Assembly (NCBI GenBank): GCA_903904835.1
Contig: CAIVEI010000143.1
Location: forward strand, 1-36,420
Direction of reading: 5' to 3'
Length of the DNA stretch: 36,420 bases
Source: an uncultured Schlesneria sp.
GTDB taxonomy: Bacteria; Planctomycetota; Planctomycetia; Planctomycetales; Planctomycetaceae
Part shown: piece by piece, positions 1 to 9,793 of the stretch
How the letters are laid out: each line of letters begins with the position of its first letter
Numbering within the stretch: position 1 is the stretch's first letter
Notes under the pieces: model-generated
Database searches by the model: none
The model's input: only the letters and a program-made list of their open reading frames with translations
What the model was told of the DNA's origin: nothing
Translations under genes and position numbers: made by a program

Positions 1-83
1 ATTATCACGCGATCTCGTTTCTTGGCTACCCCCGCACGTCCACGAAAGTACGTAGGTCCAATCATTTCAGTGAGTTCCGTCAT
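1..83 (-). CDS. possible 5' end of an unidentified gene (runs off window)
   Basis: On the minus strand an ATG at 83 opens a frame that stays open for 27 codons to the window edge (it begins MTELTEMIGPTYFRGRAG). It lies 67 bases downstream of the sigma-54 regulator gene on the same strand, so it could be the next gene of that transcript. No strong Shine-Dalgarno is visible and the fragment is too short to assign to a family. A chance open frame is equally possible. Confidence 0.25.
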   Translation of the reverse strand, partial: MTELTEMIGPTYFRGRAGVAKKRDRVI

Positions 84-150
84 CGATGCGAACTGGACAT
101 TCCGCAAAAACGAGGGTAATGACAAGGATTTACATCCCCGGCTCGCCTGG

Positions 151-1545
151 TTATTGCGTCATTAATTGGCGTTCGAAACTGATGCCGTACTTTTTCATTT
201 TCTTGTAGAGTGTTGTTCGGTTGATCCCCAATGCGTCGGCGGTTTCCTGGCGGTTCCATCCGTGGGTTTCCAAAGCTTCGATAATCAATTGCTTTTCAGG
301 TGATGCTAATGCTGATTTGAGCTGGTTTCCTGCCTGAGCGAAACGTCCACCGAGTTCCATGAGGGAATCGTCACGTCGTAATGCATCGGGGAAATCGCTT
401 GGTTGAATGACAGTGTTCTTTGTGAGAACCACCGCTCGTTCGATCACATTGACCAGTTCGCGAACATTACCGGGCCAACGGTATTTTTGAAGCAGTTCAA
501 CAGCTTCGTGACTGAAACCGGTCACTCCTTTGCCCGTCTGCTTGATGAACTCCTGCAGGTAATGTTCCGCAAGCAATGGAATATCGCTGGTCCGTTCACG
601 CAGGGGTGGCTGAGTCAGTGAGACGACGTTAATGCGGTAGTAAAGATCCTGACGGAACTCCCCTTTTCGGACCGACTCTTCCAAATCCAGGTTTGTAGCG
701 AGGATCATGCGGACATCGACTTTTTGCGTCTTGGTCGAGCCCACCGGCTCGAACTCGCGGTCCTGCAAAACGCGAAGAAGTTTGACCTGCAAACTCGGCG
801 ACGCGGTTCCAATTTCGTCAAGGAAAATCGTTCCGCCATTGGCTTGCAGGAATTTCCCCATCTTGTCGTGGTTCGCACCGGTGAACGCTCCGGCGACATG
901 GCCGAAGAGCTCGCTTTCGAGCAGCGAGTCGGGCAACGCACCACAGGCGACTTCGACGAATGGTTTGTCCCGACGGTTACTCATCTGATGAATTGCACGG
1001 GCGGTCATCGTCTTGCCCGTACCGGATTCACCGAGGACCAGAACTGTGGTCCGCATGTCCGATACGCTTTCGATCACGTCGAACATTTTCTGCATGCGAT
1101 AGTCGTGTCCGACGATATTTCCCAGTCCGAACCGCTGATGAAATGCTTGCTTCAGTTGACGACTTTCAGCGACAATTTGTTTCTGTCCGAGTGCCCGGTT
1201 GATCGAGAAAGTCAGTTCATCATCCACGACCGGCTTGGTGAGGTAGTCGAAGGCACCCAGGCGAATGGCGTCTACGGCACTTTCTATTGTGCCAAATCCG
1301 GTAAGCAAAATCACCTGCGTTTCAGGCGCGGACTGAGTCGTCCATTCGAGCAGTCGGAATCCATCCTGGTCGGGCAGATTCACGTCACAGACGACGGCGT
1401 CGAAGGAGTATTCTTTGATCCGCTGAATCGCATCCAGGCAATTCTGCGCGGTCTCAGTCCGGTGACCAAGGCTCCGAAGGTAGTCGGCCATCGATTCCAA
1501 CACCAGCGGATCGTCATCAACAAGCAAAAGGGAACCATGATTCAT
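151..1545 (-). CDS. sigma-54-dependent response regulator (NtrC/AtoC family)
   Basis: This protein should receive a phosphoryl group from a sensor kinase and activate sigma-54 RNA polymerase by ATP hydrolysis. Counting from the ATG at 1545 (464 aa), an N-terminal receiver spans about residues 4-120, with acidic residues in LLVDDD, phospho-acceptor Asp54 in VVCDVNLP, and the conserved Thr and Lys in LLTGFG and YLTKP. The AAA+ domain follows, with Walker A GESGTGKT near 172-179, the sigma-54 contact loop GAFTGA near 219-224 and an arginine-finger region (DLYYRINVV). A Fis-type helix-turn-helix closes the protein ([20 protein letters not shown]). In-frame TTG 1563 and GTG 1548 are alternative starts; none has a clear ribosome site. 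All key residues are present. No cognate histidine kinase is in the window, so the input signal and regulon are unknown. Family assignment is secure. Confidence 0.95.
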   Translation of the reverse strand: MNHGSLLLVDDDPLVLESMADYLRSLGHRTETAQNCLDAIQRIKEYSFDAVVCDVNLPDQDGFRLLEWTTQSAPETQVILLTGFGTIESAVDAIRLGAFDYLTKPVVDDELTFSINRALGQKQIVAESRQLKQAFHQRFGLGNIVGHDYRMQKMFDVIESVSDMRTTVLVLGESGTGKTMTARAIHQMSNRRDKPFVEVACGALPDSLLESELFGHVAGAFTGANHDKMGKFLQANGGTIFLDEIGTASPSLQVKLLRVLQDREFEPVGSTKTQKVDVRMILATNLDLEESVRKGEFRQDLYYRINVVSLTQPPLRERTSDIPLLAEHYLQEFIKQTGKGVTGFSHEAVELLQKYRWPGNVRELVNVIERAVVLTKNTVIQPSDFPDALRRDDSLMELGGRFAQAGNQLKSALASPEKQLIIEALETHGWNRQETADALGINRTTLYKKMKKYGISFERQLMTQ

Positions 1546-1628
1546 CACTTGAGTACTTTTCAAAAAGAGGTCTTGGAACCTGTGGCGAGTAAAGCAAATG
1601 TGTCGTCAGCAATTAAAGTTCGGGCATT

Positions 1629-1715
1629 GTGCCACTGCATCGGAGTCTTCAGAGACGCAGTGGCTTCCGGTTGTCGAAGAGCACTGGCTAACCGAAGACG
1701 GTAATCCAGTGGCAC
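1629..1715. repeat. dispersed palindromic repeat, copy 1
   Basis: The element is bounded by perfect 9-bp inverted ends, GTGCCACTG at 1629 and CAGTGGCAC ending at 1715. An inner hairpin pairs CCACTGC with GCAGTGG. The internal words TGCATCGGAGTCTTC and ACCGAAGACGGT recur in the same order in the copy at 16152-16250. It fills part of the 500-bp gap between two divergent genes. The rest of the gap (1716-2046) shows no gene and presumably holds the promoters of the flanking genes, but no confident -35/-10 pair was found. Confidence 0.75.
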
Positions 1716-2046
1716 CCCGGCTACTCGCTGTGACCCATCATTCTCGTTAACTTGCCGCCTAAACCGTTAAGACCAGAATTGCCGTTTGTAATGCTCTTGC
1801 CTTCTGCAGCACGCTGGCAAACAATTCCTGTTGGACACGACGCAAACATAGGTCACCGTGGCGAGTCGTCAACATTTTTCGTCAACAATTGTTGCTAGAA
1901 AGCCCCAACATGCTTCCGTAACCGCAAATCGACCTGAAATTTCGAGTTGCGCTCTTCCCCGGGACGAGCCAATCAGCGAATCTGATAGCGGACGCCGTCG
2001 CATTCGTTAGAATCCAACGGTAGGTCATTCGAGCAGAAAGAGTTTC

Positions 2047-3798
2047 ATGAAAAGTCGAGTTGCGTTGCTGAGTCTCCTTGTCGGAGTCATCGCAATGTCG
2101 GAAGGCGGATTGTTCGCCGCTGAAGCCGATGTGCTTCAGGCCCAGCAGAATCGGACCGAGGTCGTCAAGCGAGCGGCTCCGACAGTGGTCGCGATCTTTT
2201 CCCCGGACGGTAACGGCGGTGGCTCAGGGGTGCTGATCAGTGCCGATGGTTACGCCCTTTCGAACTTTCACGTGACCAGTGCCTGTGGCAATTTCATGAA
2301 ATGTGGGCTGAACGACGGCGTACTTTATGACGCGGTCATTGTCGGCTATGACCCGACTGGCGATGTGGCACTGATAAAATTGCTCGGACGAAACGATTTT
2401 CCTTTTGCTAAGCTGGGAGACAGCGATGCTGTCTCAGCAGGTGACTGGACGTACGCAATGGGCAATCCGTTTCTGCTCGCCACCGATTTTCAGCCGACCG
2501 TGACATTCGGGATGGTGAGTGGAGTTCATCGCTATCAGTACCCCGCCGGGACATTTCTGGAATACACCGACTGCATTCAAGTTGACACTTCGATCAATCC
2601 GGGAAATTCCGGCGGTCCGCTATTCAATACGTCTGGCGAACTGATCGGCATCAACGGACGAATCGCCGTTGAAAAACGGGGTCGAGTCAACGTCGGAGCG
2701 GGATACGCCATTTCAATCAATCAGATCAAGCACTTCATGGATCAGCTTCGCGGTGGTCATGTCGTTGATCATGCAACTTTGGGAGCAACAGTTCGGACTG
2801 GTTCAAATCGAACCGTGCTGGTGGACTCAATCCTGGAATCGTCAGACGCCTACCGACGCGGCTTACGAGAAGATGACGAGATTATCTCGTTCGCCGGACG
2901 ACCAATCGGAAGCGTGAATCAGTTCAAAAATATCCTGGGGATCTATCCTAAGGGTTGGTCACTGCCGCTGGTCTATCGGCGAGAAGGCAGGAAGCAAGAG
3001 ATCTTTGTCGAATTGCCCGCCCTGCACCGGAAGTCAGAACTCATGCAGACAGAGGGGCCAAAAGCACCCAAACCACCAGGACCAAGAAAACCTGATCCGA
3101 AAAAGCCTGAAGATCCCAAGCCTGTTGAAGCCGAATTGCCGAAGGAGGAAACCCCCGAAGAATATAAAAAGTTGTTCGTCAAAAAAACGGGCTATGCCAA
3201 CTACTACTTCAACCAGCACGAACAGCAGCGGGTCCAGCGGGGGCTGGAACCATTCGTAAGTTGGCAAGGTAGTCAACAGTCGAAATGGGTCGTAAATGGC
3301 AAAACAGCAGACGGCGACAATTTTCAAATCAAGCTTTTGCCTCAGGCTCTAACGGCTCAGTTCACCAAACGAGCACCAGGTCTTCAAAATCTTGAAGGGG
3401 CGGACTTCATTGATGAGCCACCCGGTTCAGGCGGACTGCTGGCAGCGCTCTTCCAGTTCAAACTGTTGCTGAGTGAAGGGAAATCGGCGTTTACGGAGTT
3501 CTCATACCGTGGCAGCCAGCCACTTGACGGACATGGAGCAATGGTCGACGTGCTTGAAACAAAGAAGTTGTCGGTCGAATGTCACTGGTATTTTTCAGTC
3601 AACGACGGATCTCTCGTCGGTTTTGACTCGTCACTGGGTGATGACGTGGATGCGTGCGAGGTCCGATTTCAGCAGTTCAGCGATTTTCAAGGTCGACATT
3701 TCCCCAGCCGATTCCAAGTCCGTTACGGCAACAACGCATATGGAGATTTTGAAATACAAACGATCGACGTGACAGCAGCGAATGAATCACGAAATTAG
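2047..3798 (+). CDS. secreted trypsin-like serine protease with PDZ domain (HtrA/DegP-like) and C-terminal extension
   Basis: A 583-aa probable periplasmic or surface protease. An N-terminal signal peptide (MKSRVALLSLLVGVIAM, cleavage near residue 25) precedes a chymotrypsin-fold domain with the full HtrA triad: His75 in LSNFHV, Asp106 in DPTGDVALIKL and Ser188 in NPGNSGGPLF. One PDZ domain covers about residues 245-325 (SSDAYRRGLREDDEIISFAG). A Pro/Lys-rich linker (about 337-372) leads to a C-terminal domain of about 200 residues that I do not recognise. Canonical HtrA ends after one or two PDZ domains, so this tail is extra. AGAAAGAG precedes the ATG. A catalytically dead paralogue follows on the same strand, suggesting related substrates or a joint role in envelope quality control; that link is inference. 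Confidence 0.9.
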   Translation: MKSRVALLSLLVGVIAMSEGGLFAAEADVLQAQQNRTEVVKRAAPTVVAIFSPDGNGGGSGVLISADGYALSNFHVTSACGNFMKCGLNDGVLYDAVIVGYDPTGDVALIKLLGRNDFPFAKLGDSDAVSAGDWTYAMGNPFLLATDFQPTVTFGMVSGVHRYQYPAGTFLEYTDCIQVDTSINPGNSGGPLFNTSGELIGINGRIAVEKRGRVNVGAGYAISINQIKHFMDQLRGGHVVDHATLGATVRTGSNRTVLVDSILESSDAYRRGLREDDEIISFAGRPIGSVNQFKNILGIYPKGWSLPLVYRREGRKQEIFVELPALHRKSELMQTEGPKAPKPPGPRKPDPKKPEDPKPVEAELPKEETPEEYKKLFVKKTGYANYYFNQHEQQRVQRGLEPFVSWQGSQQSKWVVNGKTADGDNFQIKLLPQALTAQFTKRAPGLQNLEGADFIDEPPGSGGLLAALFQFKLLLSEGKSAFTEFSYRGSQPLDGHGAMVDVLETKKLSVECHWYFSVNDGSLVGFDSSLGDDVDACEVRFQQFSDFQGRHFPSRFQVRYGNNAYGDFEIQTIDVTAANESRN

Positions 3799-3884
3799 GT
3801 TGCGTTTGATGAATATGATAAGTGGTCAGTTGCACCACAAAGCGGATAACGATTTTTGCCAAGTATGGCTTGGCGTTTGTCTTT

Positions 3885-4134
3885 GTCCCGGAGGGACTAC
3901 AGCAATTAGCCGGTGGTTGAGCGCAGCGACACCACCGGGATGTGGGGACCACAAATCTGTTGAATCCTGGAAGGATTCCAGAAAAAGAACGCAACTCAGC
4001 GTCATTTGGACGAGAGCTGAAACGTCTGAGCAACGATTCTGGCATCCTTCCAGGATGCAAATTCTGAAGACGTCTGTGAACCGCTGGTGTCGCTTCGCTC
4101 AACCACCGGCTAATCGCTTTAGTCCTTCCAGAAC
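3885..4134. repeat. 250-bp nested inverted repeat (palindromic intergenic element)
   Basis: The outer arms at 3885-3938 and 4082-4134 are inverted copies of about 53 bases with only a handful of mismatches. They share TTAGCCGGTGGTTGAGCG and GCGACACCA. An inner pair at 3962-3980 and 4039-4058 shares ATCCTGGAAGGAT. The whole element can fold into one long hairpin. Because it is palindromic, open frames on both strands encode the same peptide words (AISRWLS, AQPPAN). Frames spanning 3782-4213 (plus) and 3677-4183 (minus) are therefore best read as repeat artefacts and not genes. The element accounts for most of the 411-bp gap between the two protease-like genes. Confidence 0.85.
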
Positions 4135-4212
4135 ACGAGATGGAAGCCAATGCTTCTCCGACGAAGTGGTACAACTCGAACATGAAACTTTGACAAAGTA
4201 CAGGTTGAATTG

Positions 4213-5262
4213 ATGCTCACTACCAGAATCCTGACCCTTGTTTTGACATGTCTGTTTTTCAATTCTTTCGTTTCGAATACTGATTGTCGTGCTCAATCAA
4301 CGACGCAGACAATCGCAGAGATCTCGCCAAAAGTCGTCAAAATCTTCGGTGCCGGCGGGGGCAAAAATCTGTACGCGTATGGGACTGGATTTCTGGTCTC
4401 GCCCCAAGGCCACATTGTCACAGTCTGGAGCCACATCCTTGACAGTGACACGGTCGCTATCGTGCTGAACGATGGTCGCCGTTACGAAGGGAAAGTTGTC
4501 GGATTCGAACCGCCGCTCGATCTCGCGGTGCTGAAAATCGAGGCCGAGGGTTTGCCGTACTTTGATTTGAGTCTTGCGACCGGCGCCGGACCAGGTGCGC
4601 GGGTGCTGGGATTCAGCAATGCCTTCAAAGTTGCGACGGGCGACGAACCGGTTTCTGTCATTCACGGCGTGATTGCTGCGAAGACGACATTGGCCGCTCG
4701 ACGAGGTGCTTTCGAGTCCCCCTACACCGGATCGGTTTATGTGGTGGATGCGGTAACGAATAACGCGGGTGCTGCGGGAGGTGTGTTGACCACTTGGGAC
4801 GGTCGCCTGCTCGGAATGATCGGCAAGGAATTGCGAAACACTCAGACAAACACCTGGTTGAACTATGTGATGCCGATCAGCGAATTGAGCGAAACCGTCG
4901 AACAGATCATCACCGGCCGATTCCAGTCGAAGAAACAGAATGACGAAGAAGGTGGCGTGGCCACAAAGAAAAAACCTCGAAGCTACGACGCTGCGGATTT
5001 TGGGATTATTACAATCCCCGATGTCGTTGCCCGAACTCCTGCTTACATCGACCGGATTCTGCCTGGATCACCCGCCGAGACTGCAGGACTGCTACCGAAT
5101 GATCTGATCCTGTTTGTCGGTAATGATCTGGTCCAGTCATGCCAGATGCTGAAGGAAGAGCTAGGCCGACTGGAAAGCGGGGGTCAGTTGAAAGTTGTTG
5201 TCCGCCGGGAAGACAAACTTGTGACGGTCAGCATGCCGGTTGCGAAGAAAGTGTCGGAGTAG
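4213..5262 (+). CDS. secreted HtrA-like PDZ protein, probable pseudoprotease (Ser to Ala)
   Basis: A 349-aa exported protein with a signal peptide (LTTRILTLVLTCLFF), a trypsin-like domain and a C-terminal PDZ domain (about residues 255-345, including SPAETAGLLPNDLILFVGN). Counted from the in-frame TTG at 4210, a His sits at 75 (VTVWSHIL) and an Asp at 104 (PPLDLAVLKI). The nucleophile motif reads NNAGAAGGVL in place of NPGNSGGPL, so the catalytic Ser is Ala189. Codons at 4765-4788 confirm this (aac gcg ggt gct gcg gga ggt gtg). The His region is also shifted by one residue relative to the usual TNxHV. It should bind peptides through PDZ but not cleave them. It lies downstream of an intact HtrA-like protease, so a regulatory or adaptor role is plausible. 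TTG 4210 and ATG 4213 are both possible starts. Confidence 0.88.
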   Translation: MLTTRILTLVLTCLFFNSFVSNTDCRAQSTTQTIAEISPKVVKIFGAGGGKNLYAYGTGFLVSPQGHIVTVWSHILDSDTVAIVLNDGRRYEGKVVGFEPPLDLAVLKIEAEGLPYFDLSLATGAGPGARVLGFSNAFKVATGDEPVSVIHGVIAAKTTLAARRGAFESPYTGSVYVVDAVTNNAGAAGGVLTTWDGRLLGMIGKELRNTQTNTWLNYVMPISELSETVEQIITGRFQSKKQNDEEGGVATKKKPRSYDAADFGIITIPDVVARTPAYIDRILPGSPAETAGLLPNDLILFVGNDLVQSCQMLKEELGRLESGGQLKVVVRREDKLVTVSMPVAKKVSE

Positions 5263-5308
5263 AAATAACGCCACGCTTCGGTAACGGTCGATGCGGGTGG
5301 AAGAAAGC

Positions 5309-5341
5309 GGGGCGGGTGTCCAAATTGAGACGGCCAACCCC
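5309..5341. repeat. short palindromic element (GGGTGTCCAAATT type), copy 1
   Basis: The words CGGGTGTCCAAATT and ACCCC at this site reappear as the reverse complement at 11461-11494. It sits in the 123-bp gap between two convergent genes. There is no T tract, so it is not a standard intrinsic terminator, but the position between convergent ends is typical for such elements. Confidence 0.5.
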
Positions 5342-5385
5342 GGAATTGCGAAAGCCCACCTCCGCTGCGTCGATGTAGATTAGGT

Positions 5386-6198
5386 TTAGACCGGTTTGCG
5401 TCCGACGAATCGATAATACGGTGCTCGAACGAACGGCAGATACGGAACCTTGCCTCGATCCTGATCTAGTGAAACCGTTTCGAACCGGCTTTGCAGATAG
5501 GGAATGTGATCTGGACTGAGAAAGACGTTATCGTTGGCGAACCAAGCCTGCCATAACGTTCTTGTTGACCAGGCATGTTTCCGCAGCCCTTCGGCAGGCC
5601 ATTTTCTGGCAACGAAGAAATCGACCACACCGAAGGTTCCCCCTGGTTTCAGCATTTTTAATGCTTGATCGATCGTCAGAAACCAGTCGGGAATCATTGT
5701 CAGCGAATACGAACAGGTCACGACATCTGCCGAACCCTCCGGGGGAACGAACTTCGTCGCATCTGCATGGACCGTCTGTACGTTATTCCATTGACGAGCC
5801 TGAATTCTCTGGTCGGCGATCTTGAGGAGCGAGGTCGACAAATCGACGAGATAGACCTTGGAAAAATCGCTTAGACGAGGTCCCCAATTCTCGGCATTTT
5901 CGCCTGTACCCGCACCTAGATCGACCCAGATGCCTTCTGGTGAGGATGGCAAAGACGCGAACATTTCTTCGCGTCCGTGCAATAACCGCTTGCGGAATGC
6001 ATCATAGCCAGCCGCTTGACCGGAGTAGAAATTTTCGAGCCGTTCTTCGTGCGTCCGGCCTCGGCCTCCTGTCACCGCCATGTGCCACAGGATTTTGAGG
6101 TCGCTGAAAAATCCGCCAGAAGTCGCCACAAGAATTTCCTCGTCGAGATCGTACTGCTTCAACCTGTGCTTACTGAATCTGCTTTGTCCCGTCGGCAA
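5386..6198 (-). CDS. class I SAM-dependent methyltransferase, BtaB-like
   Basis: A 270-aa Rossmann-fold methyltransferase. Motif I is [13 protein letters not shown] (residues 91-103). Later motifs include [37 protein letters not shown] and [16 protein letters not shown]. The flanks ([20 protein letters not shown] near 57-76; [14 protein letters not shown] and [19 protein letters not shown] at the end) match my recollection of BtaB. BtaB trimethylates the homoserine head group of the betaine lipid DGTS made by BtaA. No BtaA (DUF3419) gene is in the window, so a different small-molecule substrate remains possible. Its ATG lies 29 bases inside the 3' end of the upstream gene, so translation is probably coupled. 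Later starts would remove conserved sequence. Confidence 0.8.
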   Translation of the reverse strand: MPTGQSRFSKHRLKQYDLDEEILVATSGGFFSDLKILWHMAVTGGRGRTHEERLENFYSGQAAGYDAFRKRLLHGREEMFASLPSSPEGIWVDLGAGTGENAENWGPRLSDFSKVYLVDLSTSLLKIADQRIQARQWNNVQTVHADATKFVPPEGSADVVTCSYSLTMIPDWFLTIDQALKMLKPGGTFGVVDFFVARKWPAEGLRKHAWSTRTLWQAWFANDNVFLSPDHIPYLQSRFETVSLDQDRGKVPYLPFVRAPYYRFVGRKPV

Positions 6199-7894
6199 CG
6201 ACCGAACCGATGTACTTCAGCACGCATTCGTTCAGATCGGTGAAGCCTTCGATTTTGTTGTCGGTGCGTCGCAGTTCACCCCTTAATAATGATTCGCATC
6301 CGGCCATCGCGTCCTGGGCCAGCTTGCGATATTTGTCCAAATCCTTTCGCTGCTGCTGCTGATCTTTCGTCAGGCCAGCCACTGCGGGAAGTTCCTTCTG
6401 GATCACTTCCACCAGTTTCACAAGCTTAGCAACCTGGACCGAATAGCTGACAACAACGGGATCAACCTTTTCAGGGGCTGGTTGTGCGGCCTGATCAATT
6501 GCGGTTTTCAATTGTTCCAGACCATCCACTCCAGCAGCGCCCCAAACGGCGTCCTGGCTGGTCCCGACATAAAGGACCGATTGGTCTGCAAACACTTTCT
6601 GGAATGATTCGAGACGCGATTTGGGAACGGTCAATTCGTGAATCTTGACTCCACCATGTTCATGGACGTCAAGCTTGACTTCCCATTCCGATTTCAATTT
6701 TGGCAGGATCTTGACGATCTCATCCGCCTGTTTGCCGTTGGCCGTGCGAATTCCACAGACAAGCGTGTTTTTTCCAGGTGCAACGGCATGAGCGTCAACG
6801 AAGCCATCAACAACCCCAAGATCCAATCCCGCTGTCAGCAAGTCGAGGAATGTCGTGGTCGCTTGTTGGGTGGCAGCTTTTTGTTCGTCGCTATACGTCG
6901 CTGCCGGTCTTGCTTTGATTTCCGACTCGACCACTGGCCGAACGGCTTTATAAAAGTCTTTCAGGTGGGCCACTCGGACGGAATCAAGCGGGAAATTCAA
7001 TCTTCCGACCACAATGGGGCTATCATGCAATTTGACATTGGCAAAGTAACTCGGTTTGACCGCGAATTGCTCGATACTCTTCAGAAGATCGGTGTCAGGC
7101 AGAGCCGTCAGCGAGAATTCGCCCCGCCCGAATCCACCGGGAGTCACCGCATTAGTGGTCCAACTGGCTTGCAGTGATTCCGTTTCGACGAGAAATCGTT
7201 CGGCTTCATTCAAGTACTGAGTCGCCGAGAGCTTTCGTAGATTAAAGACATTCGGGTCTTCGTTACGCTTGATGCGGACCAACGCTTCGAATTGTTTACG
7301 AAGTTCTTGAAAGTTTTGACGTCGTTTGGCCAGGCCCCCAGCGTCATTTTTCAGCTCTGCAACAACGTCTTTCTTCAGATCGAGCAGCGGCTGTAAGTCA
7401 GCAGTCGGAACTGGGCGGTTTGCGGGAACCGATTCCTTCAGCGAAGCAATCCAGGCGTAGTCCTTTTCGTAGCGTAGGAAGAATGGCTTTTTTCCCTTCT
7501 CAAAAACTTCGTAGAAGTCCTGCCCAACGGGTTTATTGAGGTATCCCATACCACGAAGGCTGGGGAGGAACCCTGAGTTTTTATTCAGCAGGTTTGAAAT
7601 GGGAATCCGCGATTCATAGGAAAGCTCGTCCTTTCGGAAGACGAGATCGATCGAAAGTGGCTTTTTCTCGTCGACACCCTGAGTGAACGCGTCAATCAGG
7701 TTTTCTTTGAGATTTTTCCATTGCTTCTTCAAGTCGGCTGTCGGACTCAGTTCGATCAACCATTTCAAATCGTCTTCAACCGCAGTCACGCTCGGGATGA
7801 CAACCCGAATGCGAGCTTCCGATTGAGCGATTGCGGTTTGAGCCGCCAATCCTGCCAAAGCGATGAAAAAGAGAGCGAGCTTTCGAACGAACAC
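6170..7894 (-). CDS. large secreted protein of unknown function
   Basis: I do not recognise this family. The likely start is the GTG at 7894: AAAGGAG ends six bases upstream, and translation from there begins directly with a signal peptide ([20 protein letters not shown], cleavage near AIAQ-SEARI). An in-frame ATG at 7945 would put 17 unlikely residues before it. The 574-aa product is rich in charged helical segments ([30 protein letters not shown]) and has no obvious enzyme motif or further membrane segment. It overlaps the downstream methyltransferase gene by 29 bases. The products look unrelated, so no shared function can be claimed. Confidence 0.85.
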   Translation of the reverse strand: MFVRKLALFFIALAGLAAQTAIAQSEARIRVVIPSVTAVEDDLKWLIELSPTADLKKQWKNLKENLIDAFTQGVDEKKPLSIDLVFRKDELSYESRIPISNLLNKNSGFLPSLRGMGYLNKPVGQDFYEVFEKGKKPFFLRYEKDYAWIASLKESVPANRPVPTADLQPLLDLKKDVVAELKNDAGGLAKRRQNFQELRKQFEALVRIKRNEDPNVFNLRKLSATQYLNEAERFLVETESLQASWTTNAVTPGGFGRGEFSLTALPDTDLLKSIEQFAVKPSYFANVKLHDSPIVVGRLNFPLDSVRVAHLKDFYKAVRPVVESEIKARPAATYSDEQKAATQQATTTFLDLLTAGLDLGVVDGFVDAHAVAPGKNTLVCGIRTANGKQADEIVKILPKLKSEWEVKLDVHEHGGVKIHELTVPKSRLESFQKVFADQSVLYVGTSQDAVWGAAGVDGLEQLKTAIDQAAQPAPEKVDPVVVSYSVQVAKLVKLVEVIQKELPAVAGLTKDQQQQRKDLDKYRKLAQDAMAGCESLLRGELRRTDNKIEGFTDLNECVLKYIGSVVADGTKQIQ

Positions 7895-8251
7895 TGTTGA
7901 CTCCTTTACCAGTCGTTCGGCAATGTTCCCGATCGATTGGAGCATTGCACGAAGCTACGAAGAGCAGTCGATGAGCCTGACTCTTCGAAAAAATCCACCA
8001 AACAGACCCGGCAGCACGATTCTCCCTTGAATAGTGCCATAACAAAGGTCGCGCGGGATTCTAACTACGACGGGCAAGTTGGGGAAGCCGTTTTCAGGTT
8101 TGAAACCGCACCAAAACCAGAATTACGAGTCATTTAAGACAATTGTCCGGTAGAGGACAACCTCCTAATAGCCGGATTTATTGCTGCCCAGACCTGTCCG
8201 GTGAATGAATCTCGTTCTAAAGACCCAACCCTTGCAGGTTACGGGATGTTC

Positions 8252-9793
8252 TTAATGTTTCGCCTGAGATCGCCCGAACTCTCTGGTTAAACCAGCTAAA
8301 CGCTGCTGGATGTCGGTTGTCAGCATGCCGGGTACGTATTTCCAACGCCAGTTATCGACGTCGGGGCCGCTCGTTCCTGGCGTATTCATGCGGGCGTCAG
8401 CGCCAAGCGACAGTGCGTCTTGCAAGGGGACGATTGCCAAGTTTGAGCCCGATCTCAAGGCGAGTTCGATAAACTCCCACGCAATATTGTGTTCTTCGCA
8501 GCGCGTATATCGTTTCAGTCGTTCAAGCTGTTCGTGATTATGCAGAATTTTCTCGCGAAACCAGCCGAGCGTCGTGTCGTTGTCGTGCGTGCCGGTATAT
8601 GTCACGGAATTGGGCTCGAAATCTTCGGGACGAGTGTTGTCCCAGGCTTCTCCGGGCAACAGAAACTGCAAAACCTTCATCCCCGGCAAGTGAAACTCTT
8701 TGCGCAGTGCATGGACTTCTTCCGTGATCATCCCCAGATCTTCGGCAATAATGGGAACGGTCCCTGATACCGCAGATCCGCTACTTTTGGCACTGCATAA
8801 GGCCTGTAACAACTTTCCTCGGGGGCCTGGAACCCATTCACCGTTCATCGCGGTCTTTTCACCGGCGGGAACCGACCAATACGACTCAAAACCACGAAAG
8901 TGGTCGAGTCGAACCAGATCGACAAACTGAAGGACCGCTTCCAATCGGTGGATCCACCAGCGGAAGCCGTCGCGTTCCATCGCATCCCAGTCGTAAAGCG
9001 GGTTGTTCCATAACTGTCCCGTTGCGGCAAAGTAGTCTGGTGGAACTCCAGCCACACGAGTCGGGTCACCTTGCTCATTCAACTGAAACAGTGAACGATT
9101 TGCCCAGACATCGACGCTATCAAGCGAAACATAAATCGGAATATCGCCGATAATGCGAATCCCCCGGTCACTCGCAAATTTTCGGAGTTGCTGCCATTGG
9201 CGGACAAAAAAGAACTGTAAAATCAGGGCGGCAACGAATCGTTCGCCGAGTTCGGGTTTGACGGCATTATCAGGAGCCGAAACGGATTCGGTCCATTTCT
9301 GCCATTGAAGATGATGATTGACACCCCGTTGAGCCATGAATTTCGCATGGTTATCGACCCAGTCCCCGTGCAGGTCACAAAAGGCAGCAAATTCCCGTTG
9401 CAGTGGATCGCTAGTGGGTCGCTTTCTCAAGTTGCCGATGGCGATTTCCAGCAGTTGATACTTTCGCTCGGCGGCCTGATGGAAATCGACTCGCGACGAG
9501 AACTCCGTCTCGGGCAATGCGGCAGCCGACAAGTCTTCGTCCGACAAAAGGCCATCAGCAGCAAGCAGATCAGGACTGATTAACAGCGGATTGCCTGCAA
9601 AGGAGGACGGAGACTGATAGGGCGAATCCCCCTGATCGGTTGGGCACAATGGCAATACCTGCCAGTAACTTTGTTCGGCACCGGCAAGCCAGTCGATAAA
9701 CTCCCGGGCGCGCGGGCCCAGGTCACCGATTCCATAGCGTGTGGGAATCGAAGTCGGATGCAGGAGGACGCCACTGGCTCGTTCCTGAAGCAT
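8252..9793 (-). CDS. malQ: 4-alpha-glucanotransferase (amylomaltase)
   Basis: A GH77 disproportionating enzyme of 513 aa, the usual length for bacterial MalQ. It transfers alpha-1,4-glucan segments during cytoplasmic glycogen or maltodextrin metabolism. The N-terminus is diagnostic (GVLLHPTSIPTRYGIGDLG; YWQVLPLCPT; DSPYQSPSSFAGNPLLI). Catalytic residues are visible: nucleophile Asp297 in VRLDHFRGF, acid/base Glu351 in IIAEDLG and Asp404 in GTHDNDT. Other GH77 signatures are GDIPIYVSLDSVDVW and PPDYFAATGQLW. It appears to be a single transcription unit, divergent from rnd, with no other glycogen gene in the window. Confidence 0.97.
   Translation of the reverse strand: MLQERASGVLLHPTSIPTRYGIGDLGPRAREFIDWLAGAEQSYWQVLPLCPTDQGDSPYQSPSSFAGNPLLISPDLLAADGLLSDEDLSAAALPETEFSSRVDFHQAAERKYQLLEIAIGNLRKRPTSDPLQREFAAFCDLHGDWVDNHAKFMAQRGVNHHLQWQKWTESVSAPDNAVKPELGERFVAALILQFFFVRQWQQLRKFASDRGIRIIGDIPIYVSLDSVDVWANRSLFQLNEQGDPTRVAGVPPDYFAATGQLWNNPLYDWDAMERDGFRWWIHRLEAVLQFVDLVRLDHFRGFESYWSVPAGEKTAMNGEWVPGPRGKLLQALCSAKSSGSAVSGTVPIIAEDLGMITEEVHALRKEFHLPGMKVLQFLLPGEAWDNTRPEDFEPNSVTYTGTHDNDTTLGWFREKILHNHEQLERLKRYTRCEEHNIAWEFIELALRSGSNLAIVPLQDALSLGADARMNTPGTSGPDVDNWRWKYVPGMLTTDIQQRLAGLTREFGRSQAKH

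Noticed and set aside
724-1704. Long plus-strand open frame opposite the sigma-54 regulator
   Set aside because: It lies antisense to a gene with complete, well-recognised domains and has no family-like sequence.
3677-4213. Open frames on both strands across the gap between the two protease-like genes
   Set aside because: They arise from the palindromic repeat; both strands give the same peptide words and neither has family or start-site support.
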